Shown here piece after piece: positions 7,370 to 16,756 of a stretch of 64,000 nucleotides of DNA. A program made the position numbers and the translations under genes. How positions within the stretch are numbered: the stretch's first letter is position 1; each line of letters starts with the position of its first letter. The notes beneath the pieces are model-generated. The model saw only the letters and a list, made by a program, of their open reading frames with translations, had not been told where the DNA came from and ran no database searches. This DNA is from Kribbella qitaiheensis (GTDB lineage: Bacteria; Actinomycetota; Actinomycetes; Propionibacteriales; Kribbellaceae): contig NZ_CP043661.1 in the NCBI RefSeq assembly GCF_014217565.1, positions 1,178,001-1,242,000 of the forward strand, written 5' to 3'.

Positions 7370-7957
7370 ATGAACCCTGGCTCAAAGCCGGAGCGCCGCA
7401 ACGCCCAGTCCCGCAGGGCCATCCTTGACGCCACCAACGAGCTGATCGCGCGCAACGGCTACGCTCACGTGACAATCGAAGCCATCGCCAAAACAGCCGA
7501 CGTCGGCAAGACCACGATCTATCGCTGGTGGCCGTCCAAGGGCGCTCTCACCCTCGACGCGCTGAAGGACCGCATCAGCGACGCGATCGACTTCCCCGAC
7601 ACCGGTGACATCCGCGCCGACCTGTGCACCCAGATGACCGAGGTCATCAGGCTGCTCATCGGCGACGTGGGCACCGTCTTCCGGGGCCTGATCGGTGAAG
7701 CCCAGAGCACCCCGGCCATCGGCGCGGCCATCCTGGACGCCCTCGTCGAACCACCCACCCGAGCCTGCCAAGCCCGCCTCGACCACGCCATAGCCGCCGG
7801 CCAGCTCCGCGCCGACATCCCCACCCGGACCATGGTCGAGATGATCTACGGAGCGATGTACTACCGGCTCCTGCTCGGCACCGACACCCTGCACCCGCAG
7901 GACGTCCCCGACCTCATCGACAACACCCTGACCGGACTACGCCCCCGGGCCACCTGA
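7370..7957 (+). CDS. TetR/AcrR-family transcriptional regulator
   Basis: This 195-residue protein has a helix-turn-helix at about residues 13-58: RRAILDATNELIARNGYAHV then IEAIAKTADVGKTTIYRWWP, with the typical TTIYRWWPSKGAL ending of the TetR_C_11 group. The C-terminal domain contains EAQSTPAIGAAILDALVEP and MVEMIYGAMYYRLLLG, matching that group. It probably represses itself and the divergent VOC gene through the palindromes between them. Start ATG follows a plausible promoter region. Confidence 0.87.
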   Translation: MNPGSKPERRNAQSRRAILDATNELIARNGYAHVTIEAIAKTADVGKTTIYRWWPSKGALTLDALKDRISDAIDFPDTGDIRADLCTQMTEVIRLLIGDVGTVFRGLIGEAQSTPAIGAAILDALVEPPTRACQARLDHAIAAGQLRADIPTRTMVEMIYGAMYYRLLLGTDTLHPQDVPDLIDNTLTGLRPRAT

Positions 7958-7977
7958 AGCAGCCCGTCTCCACTGGC

Positions 7978-8500
7978 CGGTCCCGCCCGGCGGCGCGTTC
8001 GATCGAACCACCGCGCTGGCCGCCCGGTACCTGCAGGTGCCGATCTCGATCGTCACCCTGGTCGACAGCGACCGGATCTGGTCAAGTCCCGCTACGGCCT
8101 CGACGTCGACCAGATCGACCGCGAACCGGGATTGTGCGCCTCCGCGATCCTGCAGGGTGAACCGTGGGAGATTTCCAACGCTGCCGTCGACCCCCGCACC
8201 CTCCTCAATCCCCTGGTGACCGGATCACTGGGTCTGCGCTTCTACCTCGGCATCCCGCTGACCACCAACGACGGGCACAACCTGGGCACCCTGTGTGCAA
8301 TCGACCGCGAACCCCGCCACGCGACGCCGGATCAGGTCGCCACCCGCCAGGATCTGGCTGCGGTGGTGATGGACGAGCTGGAGCTGCGCCTCTGCGATGC
8401 GAGTGGTCGCCCTGGAAGAACAAGCCCGCCAGCACGCCGAGACAGCCGCTGCAGCAGCCCGAAGAGACGCCGTGACACTCCAGGACGGGATGAACTCCAA
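7978..8500 (+). pseudogene. GAF-domain sensor gene, N-terminus missing and frameshifted
   Basis: Three frames must be joined. The first reads AALAARYLQVPISIVTLVDSDRIW-like sequence, then (one T missing near 8090) KSRYGLDVDQIDREPGLCAS with AILQGEPWEISNAAVDPRTL. Then comes LRFYLGIPLTTNDGHNLGTL followed by CAIDREPRHATPDQVATRQD, and after another shift near 8392 a coiled stretch ALEEQARQHAETAAAA. This is the GAF fold found in actinobacterial GAF-ANTAR or phosphatase sensors. No start codon fits upstream, so the N-terminus is truly lost, probably at the junction with the tetR gene. Confidence 0.6.
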
Positions 8501-8589
8501 CCGCCAGATCCGGACCCTCGATGCAACCGGAGCATCGCGCCAACCGGTACTAAACGGTGAGAAAGCGCCCGAGACGACCCGGAGGATGC

Positions 8590-9111
8590 GTGGCCACCGA
8601 CCGCGACAAGGAATTTACCAGCTACGTGCACAGCGATCGAGGGCGGATGATCCGCCTGGCGCGGCTGCTGGCCACCGGTGACGTGCACTGGGCCGAAGAC
8701 CTGGTGCAGACCGCTCTCACCAAGCTGTACCTGAAGTGGGGAGCGGTCCGGCCGGAGGTCGGCGCCGCCCGGTACGCCGACAAGATCCTGGTGAACGTCT
8801 TTATCGACGAGAAGCGCCGGTTCTGGCGTCATCGCGAGACGTTGACCGAGGAGCTGGCCGAGGCCGGGCCACCGGCCGGCAGTGGTAGCGGCGCCGAGGA
8901 CCGGCTGACCATCCTGGCGGCCTTGGCGGAGCTGCCGAAGCGGCAGCGGGCCGCCGTCGTTCTGCGGTTCTTCGCCGATCTGGACGTGGCGACGGTCGCG
9001 GAGCTGATGACGTGCAGCCAAGGCACCGTGAAGAGCCAGACCGCTCGTGGGCTGGACACGTTGCGCGACCTCATGACCGAACCCCTGGACACTTTGGAGC
9101 ACGTGCGATGA
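8590..9111 (+). CDS. SigE-family ECF RNA polymerase sigma factor
   Basis: This 173-residue protein has Sigma70 region 2 at about 10-75, with RMIRLARLLATGDVHWAEDL and VQTALTKLYLKW (the D-W-A-E-D-L-V-Q signature). Region 4 at about 110-165 has ILAALAELPKRQRAAVVLRF and a helix-turn-helix MTCSQGTVKSQTARGL. The GTG at 8590 was chosen because GGAGGA lies 5 bases before it. The stop overlaps the start of the next gene (ATGA), so both are co-translated. The neighbouring transmembrane protein is probably its regulator. Confidence 0.9.
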   Translation: MATDRDKEFTSYVHSDRGRMIRLARLLATGDVHWAEDLVQTALTKLYLKWGAVRPEVGAARYADKILVNVFIDEKRRFWRHRETLTEELAEAGPPAGSGSGAEDRLTILAALAELPKRQRAAVVLRFFADLDVATVAELMTCSQGTVKSQTARGLDTLRDLMTEPLDTLEHVR

Positions 9112-10220
9112 CTGACCTGAAGAACCTGCTCGACCAGGCCGCCGGATACGAGACGGCCGCCACGGACACCGAGGTCGCCGCCGACCTCAACCGGTCCAAG
9201 AAGGCCGCGCGCCGCCGCCGGTTCACCGGGGCTGGTCTGACGGCCGGAGCCGCGGTGGTAACCATCGCCGCGCTCGCAGTACCACTCGTGATGTCGGGTG
9301 GCTCCGGTTCCACCGTTGCGGCGCCGCCTGGGGCGGTCACCAGCTCGGACGGGCCGGCGAAGGTGTCGACGGCCGGCGAGCTGCTGCTGGTCGCCGCGGC
9401 CCAGGAGGAGAAGGCCGAAGCGACGGCGGGCAAGTACTTCCGGGTCCGGACCGTCTACAGCGGTGAGTGGACCGTGACGAGCGACGGCCGGGTGACATGC
9501 TGCGGGTCGCAGCCGGCCGGCCCCGGTGGATATAAGCTGCGGGAACTGCGAGTGACGGAGCAGTGGACCGGGCTGAAGGGCGGGACCGCGTTCGTGGGCT
9601 ATCGCTCGCTTGGTGCGCGGCCGGCGACGGCTGCCGACACAGCGGCCTGGAAGCGGGCGGGTGCGCCGACCAGCTGGAACACCGGGCCGAGCGACACCGT
9701 CGACAAGCACGACCTGATCCTGTCGACCAAGCCGGGCAAGGGACAGCTGACCGAGCTGCAGAACGGGGCCGACCTGTACTCCGCACTCGGACTGCACGCA
9801 ACGTTGCGGGACGTCCTGGCACTGCCGACCGATCCCGCGGCACTGCGTTCGGTACTGCTGAAGGCACAGAGCGAGCTAGCTCCTGACGCCTCCGAGGTGT
9901 CGGCACTCGCGCAGATCTCTTCCGGTCTGCTCAGCAACACGCCTGCTCTGCCCAAGGTCCGGGCAGCGGCGTTCCGATTGCTGGCCGGCCTGCCGGGCGC
10001 CACGGTCACGCCGAACGTGAGCGACCTGGTCGGCAGGCAGGGGACGGCCGTGAGCTTCTCCTTCCCGCAGTACCAGCTCGAGCTGCAGCTGATCATCCAA
10101 CCGAAGACCGGCAAGCTGCTGAGCAGCCGCCACACCGGCGGCAAGAACGGCGACAGCACGGTCCTGCTCTCGGGCTGGACCGACAACACCCCGCAGGTCC
10201 CGCCGGCCGCGATCAAGTGA
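9108..10220 (+). CDS. CU044_5270-like membrane-anchored partner of the sigma factor
   Basis: A 370-residue protein. Residues 1-42 are cytoplasmic and basic (RSKKAARRRRFTG), one membrane helix spans about 43-64 (LTAGAAVVTIAALAVPLVM), and a large extracytoplasmic domain follows. This layout is the CU044_5270 family, found almost always downstream of SigE-type sigma genes. It probably acts as an anti-sigma-like signal transducer, but that role is inferred from context. The start overlaps the sigma gene stop. Confidence 0.8.
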   Translation: MTDLKNLLDQAAGYETAATDTEVAADLNRSKKAARRRRFTGAGLTAGAAVVTIAALAVPLVMSGGSGSTVAAPPGAVTSSDGPAKVSTAGELLLVAAAQEEKAEATAGKYFRVRTVYSGEWTVTSDGRVTCCGSQPAGPGGYKLRELRVTEQWTGLKGGTAFVGYRSLGARPATAADTAAWKRAGAPTSWNTGPSDTVDKHDLILSTKPGKGQLTELQNGADLYSALGLHATLRDVLALPTDPAALRSVLLKAQSELAPDASEVSALAQISSGLLSNTPALPKVRAAAFRLLAGLPGATVTPNVSDLVGRQGTAVSFSFPQYQLELQLIIQPKTGKLLSSRHTGGKNGDSTVLLSGWTDNTPQVPPAAIK

Positions 10221-10248
10221 GCTGAGGCCCGCGGCAGCAGCGCACTCA

Positions 10249-10287
10249 CTGGCCACGGCGGCGGTAGTACTACGCCGCCGTGGCCAG
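10249..10287 (+). terminator. Very strong hairpin after the sigma operon
   Basis: Perfect 15-bp arms CTGGCCACGGCGGCG / CGCCGCCGTGGCCAG enclose the loop GTAGTACTA. It can work in both directions. Confidence 0.8.
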
Positions 10288-10437
10288 CTGACGGCGACGC
10301 AGTGCGAGTACGCAGGCGAGGGCGGCCATGGCCAGCAGGGTGGTTGCTCCGATGGCCAGTCCCAGACTCGTGCCCGTCGCTCGGTAGACGCAGGACACTT
10401 CGGCCGCATCAGCACCGACCGGTACCGCTATCAGCCC

Positions 10438-10557
10438 TGCCGTCAGATGTACGAAGAAGTTGCCGAGGACGGAAGGCGGCGCTACACCGTCGCCGAGATC
10501 GCAGCCGAATTCGGCGTCACCCGCCCCACGATCTACCGGCACCTGTCGAAGCCGTAG
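10438..10557 (+). pseudogene. C-terminal helix-turn-helix of a serine resolvase/invertase (remnant)
   Basis: The frame reads CRQMYEEVAEDGRRRYTVAE then IAAEFGVTRPTIYRHLSKP and a stop. This is the HTH_7 DNA-binding tail of Tn3-type resolvases (YTVAEIA-x-FGVTRPTIYRHL). The catalytic N-terminal domain with its serine is absent. It is the trace of a transposon. No other gene is supported between 10288 and 10950. Confidence 0.7.
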
Positions 10558-10857
10558 ACGGCATCGGGTCCACAGAGACCACCTGCATCGGAACGCTGGA
10601 TGCCGGTAACTCGACCCTGATCGGCCCGCTGACGCCACTGACGCTCCGTTGCCGCTCAAGCCTGATCACATCCTTGGCACCAACTGCTGTACCGCTGACC
10701 CACGGCGATCGACGGACGGGTCACGACCGCACCCTGCAGCCGCTGCTGCAGTACCGGGGACTGCGTCACCGCCAAATCCGGGCTCGTTTGCCGCTGGTGA
10801 CACGTTCCTTACCGACACCCCTCGTAGCGCCGTTTCGGGTCGATCGATCGTCGCGCC

Positions 10858-10877
10858 CACGAAACGCTGGTTTCGTG
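10858..10877. promoter_or_regulatory. Inverted repeat in the promoter region of the coiled-coil gene
   Basis: CACGAAAC-GCTG-GTTTCGTG, perfect 8-bp arms, lies about 75 bp before the gene in an unusually AT-rich stretch. It is an operator or a short terminator. Confidence 0.4.
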
Positions 10878-10950
10878 CGTATTTGGTTTGGTTTTGGAAA
10901 CGCCGTACCGGTTATGCGGTTTTGTAATTGCTAACTCCTACGCTCCGGGC

Positions 10951-12162
10951 ATGGAAACTGTGGGGCGTGAGGACGCTGGGCGATGCGGCTACAGCAAGTG
11001 CCGGGCAGAACTACCGGCGCCTGGGATGCAGGGCGGACGGCCGCGGAGTTTCTGCCGGGACACCCGCTGGGAGGGCGGCCGGAATTGCTCGCAGATGGCG
11101 CGGGCTGAGCGGGAGGCGTTGGGTGCGCTGGGGCTGGACGCCGGGAGCAACACGTTTCGGCTGGACGCCGAGCGACTGCGCGACCACCTGGACGCAGTAC
11201 GGGGACCGGTGGATGCCCTGACCGCAGCACTGGCATCGGTGACGGCGCGACTGGATGAGGTCGAGGCTGCTGCTGTTGCTGCTGTGGAAACCGCGCACGG
11301 ACAGGTCGCGGAGGCGGAGCGCACTCGAGTAGCTGCCGAGGAAGCGCGCGAGCAGGCAGAGAACCGCGCCCGGCAAAGTGCGGCTGCAGCGGAGCGGTCT
11401 GCGAAGGAGCGCGCCGAAGCTGTAGAGCGTGCCAACGCCGCAGCGCGCCAGGCACTACAGGCGACCGAGACCCTCGGCGCTGCCCGCCAAGAGGCCGACC
11501 ACGCAACCACCGCCCAACGGGCCGCCGAGCTCCACGCCGTACGGCTGGAAGAGCGCGCTGTCGGCGCCGAGCGAGAGGCGCGCGACACCGCAGTACAGGC
11601 CGAGCGCGCGGCCGTACTGGCTGAGCGCGCGTCAGCAGAACGAGACGCCGCTCAAGCAGACCGCGATTCGTTGCGCGCCGAGCTGACCAACGAGCGGGAC
11701 CGCCTACGCGCGTCCGAAGCGGCCCAGATGCAGGCAGACACGAGACGGCTAGCGCTGAAGGACCAACTCACCGCTGCCGAACAATCTCTTGAGCAGGCGA
11801 ACCTCACACTCGAGACCGCGCAGCTGACAGCGGCAGATGCCCTTCGCGAGGCTGCAGCGGAGAAGACCCGGATCGAGGAGCTGGCCGACCGTCGGCGGAC
11901 CGAGGACGCCATAGAGATCGCCCACCTACGCGCCGAACTAGAACACTTGAGGACCACCCGGCAGACCACTTCACGCCTACACCCCGACGACCTCCACTCC
12001 CTCCTAACCGCCGTCACCACGCACACCTCCCCCGCCGCGGCAGCCCTCGTCGGCTCCCCCACCGCCGCAGCTCCCGTCGGCTCCCCCACCGCCGCAGCTC
12101 CCGTCGGCTCCGCCACCGCCGCAGCTCCCGTCGGCTCCCCCAGCACCGCCCCAGTCCCCTAA
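10951..12162 (+). CDS. Long coiled-coil protein with N-terminal Cys cluster and Pro/Ala repeat tail
   Basis: A 403-residue protein in three parts. Residues 1-55 contain CGYSKC, then GRPRSFCRDTRWEGGRNC, a likely zinc-binding module. Residues about 65-345 form one continuous Ala/Glu/Arg-rich coiled coil (AEAERTRVAAEEAREQAENR is typical). The tail is disordered and ends in 9-residue repeats VGSPTAAAP. It resembles plasmid KfrA-like or ICE-associated actinobacterial proteins in architecture, but I do not recognise a named family. A nucleoid or partition role is only a guess. It follows a resolvase remnant and may be of mobile origin. The ATG at 10951 was chosen because upstream codons lie in the AT-rich promoter. 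Confidence 0.7.
   Translation: METVGREDAGRCGYSKCRAELPAPGMQGGRPRSFCRDTRWEGGRNCSQMARAEREALGALGLDAGSNTFRLDAERLRDHLDAVRGPVDALTAALASVTARLDEVEAAAVAAVETAHGQVAEAERTRVAAEEAREQAENRARQSAAAAERSAKERAEAVERANAAARQALQATETLGAARQEADHATTAQRAAELHAVRLEERAVGAEREARDTAVQAERAAVLAERASAERDAAQADRDSLRAELTNERDRLRASEAAQMQADTRRLALKDQLTAAEQSLEQANLTLETAQLTAADALREAAAEKTRIEELADRRRTEDAIEIAHLRAELEHLRTTRQTTSRLHPDDLHSLLTAVTTHTSPAAAALVGSPTAAAPVGSPTAAAPVGSATAAAPVGSPSTAPVP
12049..12148 (+). repeat. 27-bp tandem repeat, about 3.7 copies
   Basis: The unit encodes V-G-S-P-T-A-A-A-P and is repeated with almost no divergence at 12049, 12076, 12103 and 12130 (partial). Near identity suggests recent slippage expansion in the tail of the coiled-coil protein. 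Confidence 0.85.
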
Positions 12163-12489
12163 CCGCCGCCGGCGGCGGGCGCGGGCCCCACGGCACCGAT
12201 CCAGTGGGCGCTCCCGCTCCGCCCGGGTCAGCCAGCCGCCTCTGTGCACGCCCTCAGCACACCTCAGTCGGGACGTACTCACCCCAAGCACAAGCACCCC
12301 GGCACCCAGGTCCGGCTGCCCCAGTCGTGGCGCCCTTGTGCATGGGGTGGGTAGATCTTCGGCTGGAGGTGCTCATCTCGTGCTCAAAGGCGGACCTGGT
12401 CCCGATGTGAGTGGGGGGGAGGGAGTCGGGGCGCGGGGGTTGTGTTGGGTGGGGGGTTGCGGAATTGTGGCTTAACTAGGAGGAACGTC
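12163..12489. other. Intergenic region before the EF-G-like gene
   Basis: It begins with a 16-bp perfect palindrome CCGCCGCCGGCGGCGG (12163-12178), probably the terminator of the coiled-coil gene. The remainder is the promoter area of the next gene; no further gene is supported. Confidence 0.5.
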
Positions 12490-14626
12490 ATGGCAGACAA
12501 GGCGAATACTTCTCAGGGCGCCGGAGCCGCTCCCAGTGCGGACAGCCCGGCCGCCATCCGGAACGTGGTGCTGGTCGGGCCGTCGGGGGCCGGCAAGACC
12601 ACCCTCGTCGAGGCGCTACTGGTCGCCTCCGGGGTGCTGACCAGACCGGGGTCCGTCCTCGACGGCACGACGGTGTGTGACAGCGACGAGGCGGAGATCC
12701 GGCAGCAGCGGTCCGTGGGCCTAGCGCTCGCACCGCTCCCCCATGCCGGGATCAAGGTGAACCTGATCGACACCCCGGGGTACGCCGATTTCGTCGGCGA
12801 GCTGCGGGCCGGCTTGAGAGCGGCGGATTGCGCTCTCTTCGTGATCCCGGCGAACGACACCGTCGACGAACCGACCAAGGCGCTGTGGCAGGAGTGCGAC
12901 CAGGTCGGGATGCCGCGGGGCCGTCGTGATCACCAAACTCGACCATGCCCGGGCCAACTACGAGAACGCGCTCTCCGCTGCCCAGAACGCGTTCGGGGAC
13001 AAGGTTCTGCCGCTCTACCTGCCGACCGGCGACGGCCTGGTCGGGTTGCTCTCCCAGACGCAGTACCAGTATGAAGGCGGCAAGCGGAGCACCCGCGATC
13101 CCGACCCGGCGTACGCGGACGAGCTCGAAGTGCTGCGCGGCACCCTGATCGAAGGCATCATCGAGGAGTCCGAGGACGAGTCGCTGATGGACCGCTATCT
13201 CGGCGGTGAGGAGATCGGCCAGGACGTGCTGATCGAGGATCTCGAGAGAGCTGTTGCTCGCGGATCCTTCTTCCCGGTCATCCCGGTCTGCAGCGGCACC
13301 GCCGTCGGCACGATGGAGCTGCTCGAAGTCGCGACCAGCGGATTCCCGTCGCCGCCCGAGCACCAGGTGCCCGAGGTGTTCTCGCCCCACGGCGTACCGA
13401 AGAAGAAGCTGCCCTGCGACCCGAACGGCCCGCTGCTCGCCGAGGTGGTGAAGACGACGTCGGACCCGTACGTCGGCAGGGTCAGCCTGGTCCGGGTGTT
13501 CTCCGGCACCATCAGGCCCGACACGACGGTTCACGTGTCGGGCCATTTCACGTCCTTCTTCGGCGAGGGCAACACCCATGCCGACCACGACGAGGACGAG
13601 CGCATCGGCACGCTGTCCTTCCCACTGGGCAAGCAACAACGACCCGCCCCGTCGGTGGTCGCGGGAGATCTGTGCGCGATCGGCCGGCTGACTCGTGCCG
13701 AGACCGGCGACACCCTGTCCGACAAGGCCGAGCCGCTGCTGCTCAGGCCGTGGAACATGCCCGAGCCGCTGTTGCCGATCGCAGTACAAGCGCATGCGAA
13801 GACCGACGAAGACAAGTTGTCGGTCGGCCTGCAGCGACTTGCCGCGGAGGATCCGACCCTGCGGATCGAGCAGAACCCGGAGACCCACCAGATCGTCCTG
13901 TGGTGCATGGGCGAGGCGCATTCGGACGTCGTACTCGATGCGCTTGCCAACCGGTACGGCGTAACTGTGGACACGGTGGAGCTTCGAGTGCCGTTGCGGG
14001 AGACCTTCGGCGGCAAGGCGAAGGGGCACGGCCGCCATGTGAAGCAGTCCGGCGGCCATGGTCAGTACGCCGTTTGCGATATCGAGGTGGAGCCGCTGCC
14101 GGAGGGCAACGAGTTCGAGTTCGTCGACAAGGTGGTCGGCGGGTCGGTGCCGCGGCAGTTCATCCCGAGTGTCGAGAAGGGCATTCGCGCTCAGATGGAG
14201 AGGGGTGTCGGCGCCGGATATCCGATGGTCAACATCCGGGTGACGCTGCTCGACGGCAAGGCGCACAGCGTCGACTCGTCGGACATGGCGTTCCAGATGG
14301 CCGGCGGGCTCGCGCTGCGCGAAGCGGCCAACGCGACCAAGGTGAATCTGCTGGAGCCCGTGGATCTCGTGTCGGTGCTGGTTCCCGACGACCTGGTCGG
14401 CTCGGTGATGAGCGATCTGTCCGGACGCCGCGGCCGGCTGCTCGGGACCGAACGCGTCGGCGACAACCGGACGCTGGTCAAGGCCGAGGTCCCGCAGGTC
14501 GAGATCACCCGCTACTCGATCGACCTGAGATCGCTCTCCCACGGCGCCGCGTCGTTCTCACGAACCTTCGCCCGCTACGAGGCCATGCCCGATTCCGCCG
14601 CCGCGAGAGTCAAGTCGTCCGCCTGA
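12490..14626 (+). CDS. EF-G-like translational GTPase (one-base frameshift)
   Basis: Restored length is 711 residues, matching the actinobacterial EF-G-like (EF-G2) group. Visible G motifs are GPSGAGKTTLVEALL (P-loop, about 30-44), DTPGYADFVGELRAG (G3) and ITKLDHARANY in the second frame (G4). Domain IV carries GKAKGHGRHVKQSGGHGQYA, and domain V follows. One extra G in the GGGG run at 12917-12920 splits it between MPRG and AVVITKLDH. Because G3 says DTPGYADF and the effector region (about 55-75) is loosely conserved, it is a paralogue rather than the canonical fusA product. AGGAGGAAC lies just upstream of the ATG. Probably intact in the organism. Confidence 0.87.
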
Positions 14627-14639
14627 CCACCCCGTACAA

Positions 14640-15884
14640 CTAGGACAGTCGGCGGCGGACGTCTTTGCTGCGGAGGTACGCCGCCACGTCGTCGTACCGC
14701 TCGGCCTGGTTGGCGAACTCGATGTACGAGCGGACCCGGTGCAACCAGTCCAGCGTCGACGGCTTCACGGTCGCCAGCGCTTCGGTGAGGTGTCGCATCG
14801 ACAGCGGCGGCTCGCCACCGGTCGCGAGCGCCTCGTCGATCACCCGGTCGACCGAGCGTTCCACCAGCGCACGCAGATCGGCACCGCTGAACATCGGTGC
14901 CTCCTTCGCCAGCGCGGACAGATCGAGCTCATCCGCCGGGACGTCCTTCAGCAGCACCTTGAGGATGTCCGCGCGGGCCGGTTCGTCCGGCGGCGGCACG
15001 AAGATGACCCGGTCGAACCGCCCCGGCCGCAGCATCGCTTCGTCGACGTCCCACGGCGCGTTCGTCGCGGCCAGGACCAGCAGCCCGTCGTTGTCGGAGC
15101 CGATCGCGTCGAGTTCCTGCAGCAGTACGTCGACCAGCCGGCGTGACTCCGAGCCGCCGTGCTTGTGCCGGGCGAAGGCCAGCGCATCCAGCTCGTCCAG
15201 GAACAACACGCACGGCGCGTTGGCCCGGGCGCGCTCGAAGGCGGCATGCAGATTCCGCTCCGAGACACCGAGGTACGGATCCATCACGTCCTCGATCCGG
15301 ACGTTCACGAACGGCAGACCGCACTCGCCGGCGGTTGCCCGCGCCAGCAGCGTCTTCCCGCAACCAGGCGGACCGTAGAGCATCACGCCGCCGCCGGACC
15401 GGCGCCCGTACTTCTCGTACAGCTCCGGCCGGCTCAGCGGGAGGATGACCATCCGGTGGATGACCCGCTTGATCTCTTCCATCCCACCGACCTGGTCGAA
15501 GGTGGTGAGCTCCTTCGACACGTCGCCGGCGAGGTCCTCGGCGGCCTCAGGCCCGAGCTTCACCTTGACGCCGCTGCGGCTGGAGATCATCTCGTCCACC
15601 AACTGCTGCAACCGCCCGGTCCCCTCGACCACGCCGACCTGCCGCGCGGTTTCGAGGCAGCTCCGCAACAACGCGAGTCGCCCGTTCGCCGCTGCCAACT
15701 CGCCGACCGTCACCAGCTGATCGTCAGGGACGCCTTGCTGATCGAGCAGTACGACGTACTGATCGAGCGCCGCCTCGGTCTCGCCCGCCGTGACGAGGGA
15801 CTCCGCCAGAACGAGCCGCAGCAGCACGTCGTCCGGGTTCGTCTCCACCGCCTTGCGCAGCGCGGAGATCCGGTCGTCGGTCAT
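14640..15884 (-). CDS. AAA+ ATPase with N-terminal TPR-like region
   Basis: A 414-residue protein. Residues 1-85 are helical, TPR-like (LRLVLAESLVTAGETEAALD). The AAA+ core follows: Walker A GPPGCGKTLLARA, Walker B CVLFLDELDALAF, sensor/arginine-finger stretch ATNAPWDVDEAMLRPGRFDR, as in the classical CDC48/FtsH/spastin clade. No protease or second AAA domain is present. It is the last gene of a three-gene operon with 4-bp overlaps, following a TPR-membrane protein and a small membrane protein. It probably remodels a membrane or envelope complex; the target is unknown. Confidence 0.88.
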   Translation of the reverse strand: MTDDRISALRKAVETNPDDVLLRLVLAESLVTAGETEAALDQYVVLLDQQGVPDDQLVTVGELAAANGRLALLRSCLETARQVGVVEGTGRLQQLVDEMISSRSGVKVKLGPEAAEDLAGDVSKELTTFDQVGGMEEIKRVIHRMVILPLSRPELYEKYGRRSGGGVMLYGPPGCGKTLLARATAGECGLPFVNVRIEDVMDPYLGVSERNLHAAFERARANAPCVLFLDELDALAFARHKHGGSESRRLVDVLLQELDAIGSDNDGLLVLAATNAPWDVDEAMLRPGRFDRVIFVPPPDEPARADILKVLLKDVPADELDLSALAKEAPMFSGADLRALVERSVDRVIDEALATGGEPPLSMRHLTEALATVKPSTLDWLHRVRSYIEFANQAERYDDVAAYLRSKDVRRRLS

Positions 15885-16756
15885 GAACCCCACCTTCGGT
15901 TGATCCAGCGTCGTACCAGCGGCGGCGCGACCCACGAGTACACACAGAACGCGAACCACGCTATCGCCACGGCAGCCGAGGCGGCACCGAGATGCGCAGC
16001 GCGCAGACCGTAGATCACAGCCACCACGCAGACCCAGACGACCAGCGGATTGAACCGTTGGAGCGGGCGCAACGGCCGGAGCAGCGGGTGGTTCGCCAGC
16101 TTGGCGTTGCGGGCCGCGTCGCGGAGATCCGCCTCACCTGGATGAGCCGCCGCCGCGGACGCGAGAGAGCGGTATCCCGTCCGCGGATCGCCGGTGAGCA
16201 TCGACGCAGTACCGTGCAGCGCTCGCGCGTTCGGATCCTCGGGATCGTAGGAGAGCGCTTCCTCGGTGTGCCGGAACATCTCCTTGTCCTTGCCGAGCGC
16301 GAAGGCGACCTGCGCCCGGGCCGCGGAGACGGCAGCGCTCTCGGGAGCCTGCGAGGCAGCGCGTTCGACCAACGCACCAGCCTTCTCGGCCTGACCCGCG
16401 GCCAGGCAGACCATCGCGTAGCCGATCAGCAGATCCGGCTCGTTCGGATCGATGCTGAGCCCTTGCAGGAAGACCGACTCGGCCTCCGGCAAACGACCCT
16501 CGGCCCGCAGCGCCGAGCCCAGGATCTGGAGCAAGAGAGGCGACTGGCCGTAGTGGGACAAGCCATCACGCAGTACGTCGATAGCTTCGGTATTGCGGTC
16601 CAGTGCGTGCAGCGCCGCACCCCGGAAGAGGTAGGCCCGGTAGTCGAGGGCGGCATCGCCCCATAGACCCTGAAGCTCGTCGAGAGTGCGTTCGGGGTGA
16701 CCGATCTGCAGCCAATGACCCGCCATCTGCAACCGGGACTCGGTTGGCTCACTCAC
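15881..16756 (-). CDS. TPR-repeat protein with C-terminal membrane helices
   Basis: A 291-residue protein started at GTG 16756 (VSEPTESRLQMAGHWLQIGH). At least five TPR units span about 10-195, e.g. AEGRLPEAESVFLQGLSIDP and YAMVCLAAGQAEKAGALVER. Two hydrophobic helices near the C-terminus (FNPLVVWVCVVAVIYGLRAA and ASAAVAIAWFAFCVYSWV) anchor it. The start overlaps the upstream gene and the stop overlaps the AAA+ gene, so the three form a tight operon. It is a likely adaptor linking the ATPase to the membrane. Confidence 0.8.
   Translation of the reverse strand: MSEPTESRLQMAGHWLQIGHPERTLDELQGLWGDAALDYRAYLFRGAALHALDRNTEAIDVLRDGLSHYGQSPLLLQILGSALRAEGRLPEAESVFLQGLSIDPNEPDLLIGYAMVCLAAGQAEKAGALVERAASQAPESAAVSAARAQVAFALGKDKEMFRHTEEALSYDPEDPNARALHGTASMLTGDPRTGYRSLASAAAAHPGEADLRDAARNAKLANHPLLRPLRPLQRFNPLVVWVCVVAVIYGLRAAHLGAASAAVAIAWFAFCVYSWVAPPLVRRWINRRWGS

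Noticed and set aside
10270..10400. Minus-strand tail TSLGLAIGATTLLAMAALAC like a membrane anchor
   Set aside because: It could be the end of a lost membrane protein, but it overlaps the strong terminator region, has no start, and matches no family I can name.
10649..10927. A 92-codon plus frame before the coiled-coil gene
   Set aside because: Random-looking Ser/Pro/Arg composition and no ribosome site; it runs through the inverted repeat and AT-rich promoter.
12752..14542. A 596-codon open frame antisense to the EF-G-like gene
   Set aside because: It mirrors the codon pattern of a well-supported GTPase gene; long antisense frames are routine at this GC content and its translation matches no family.
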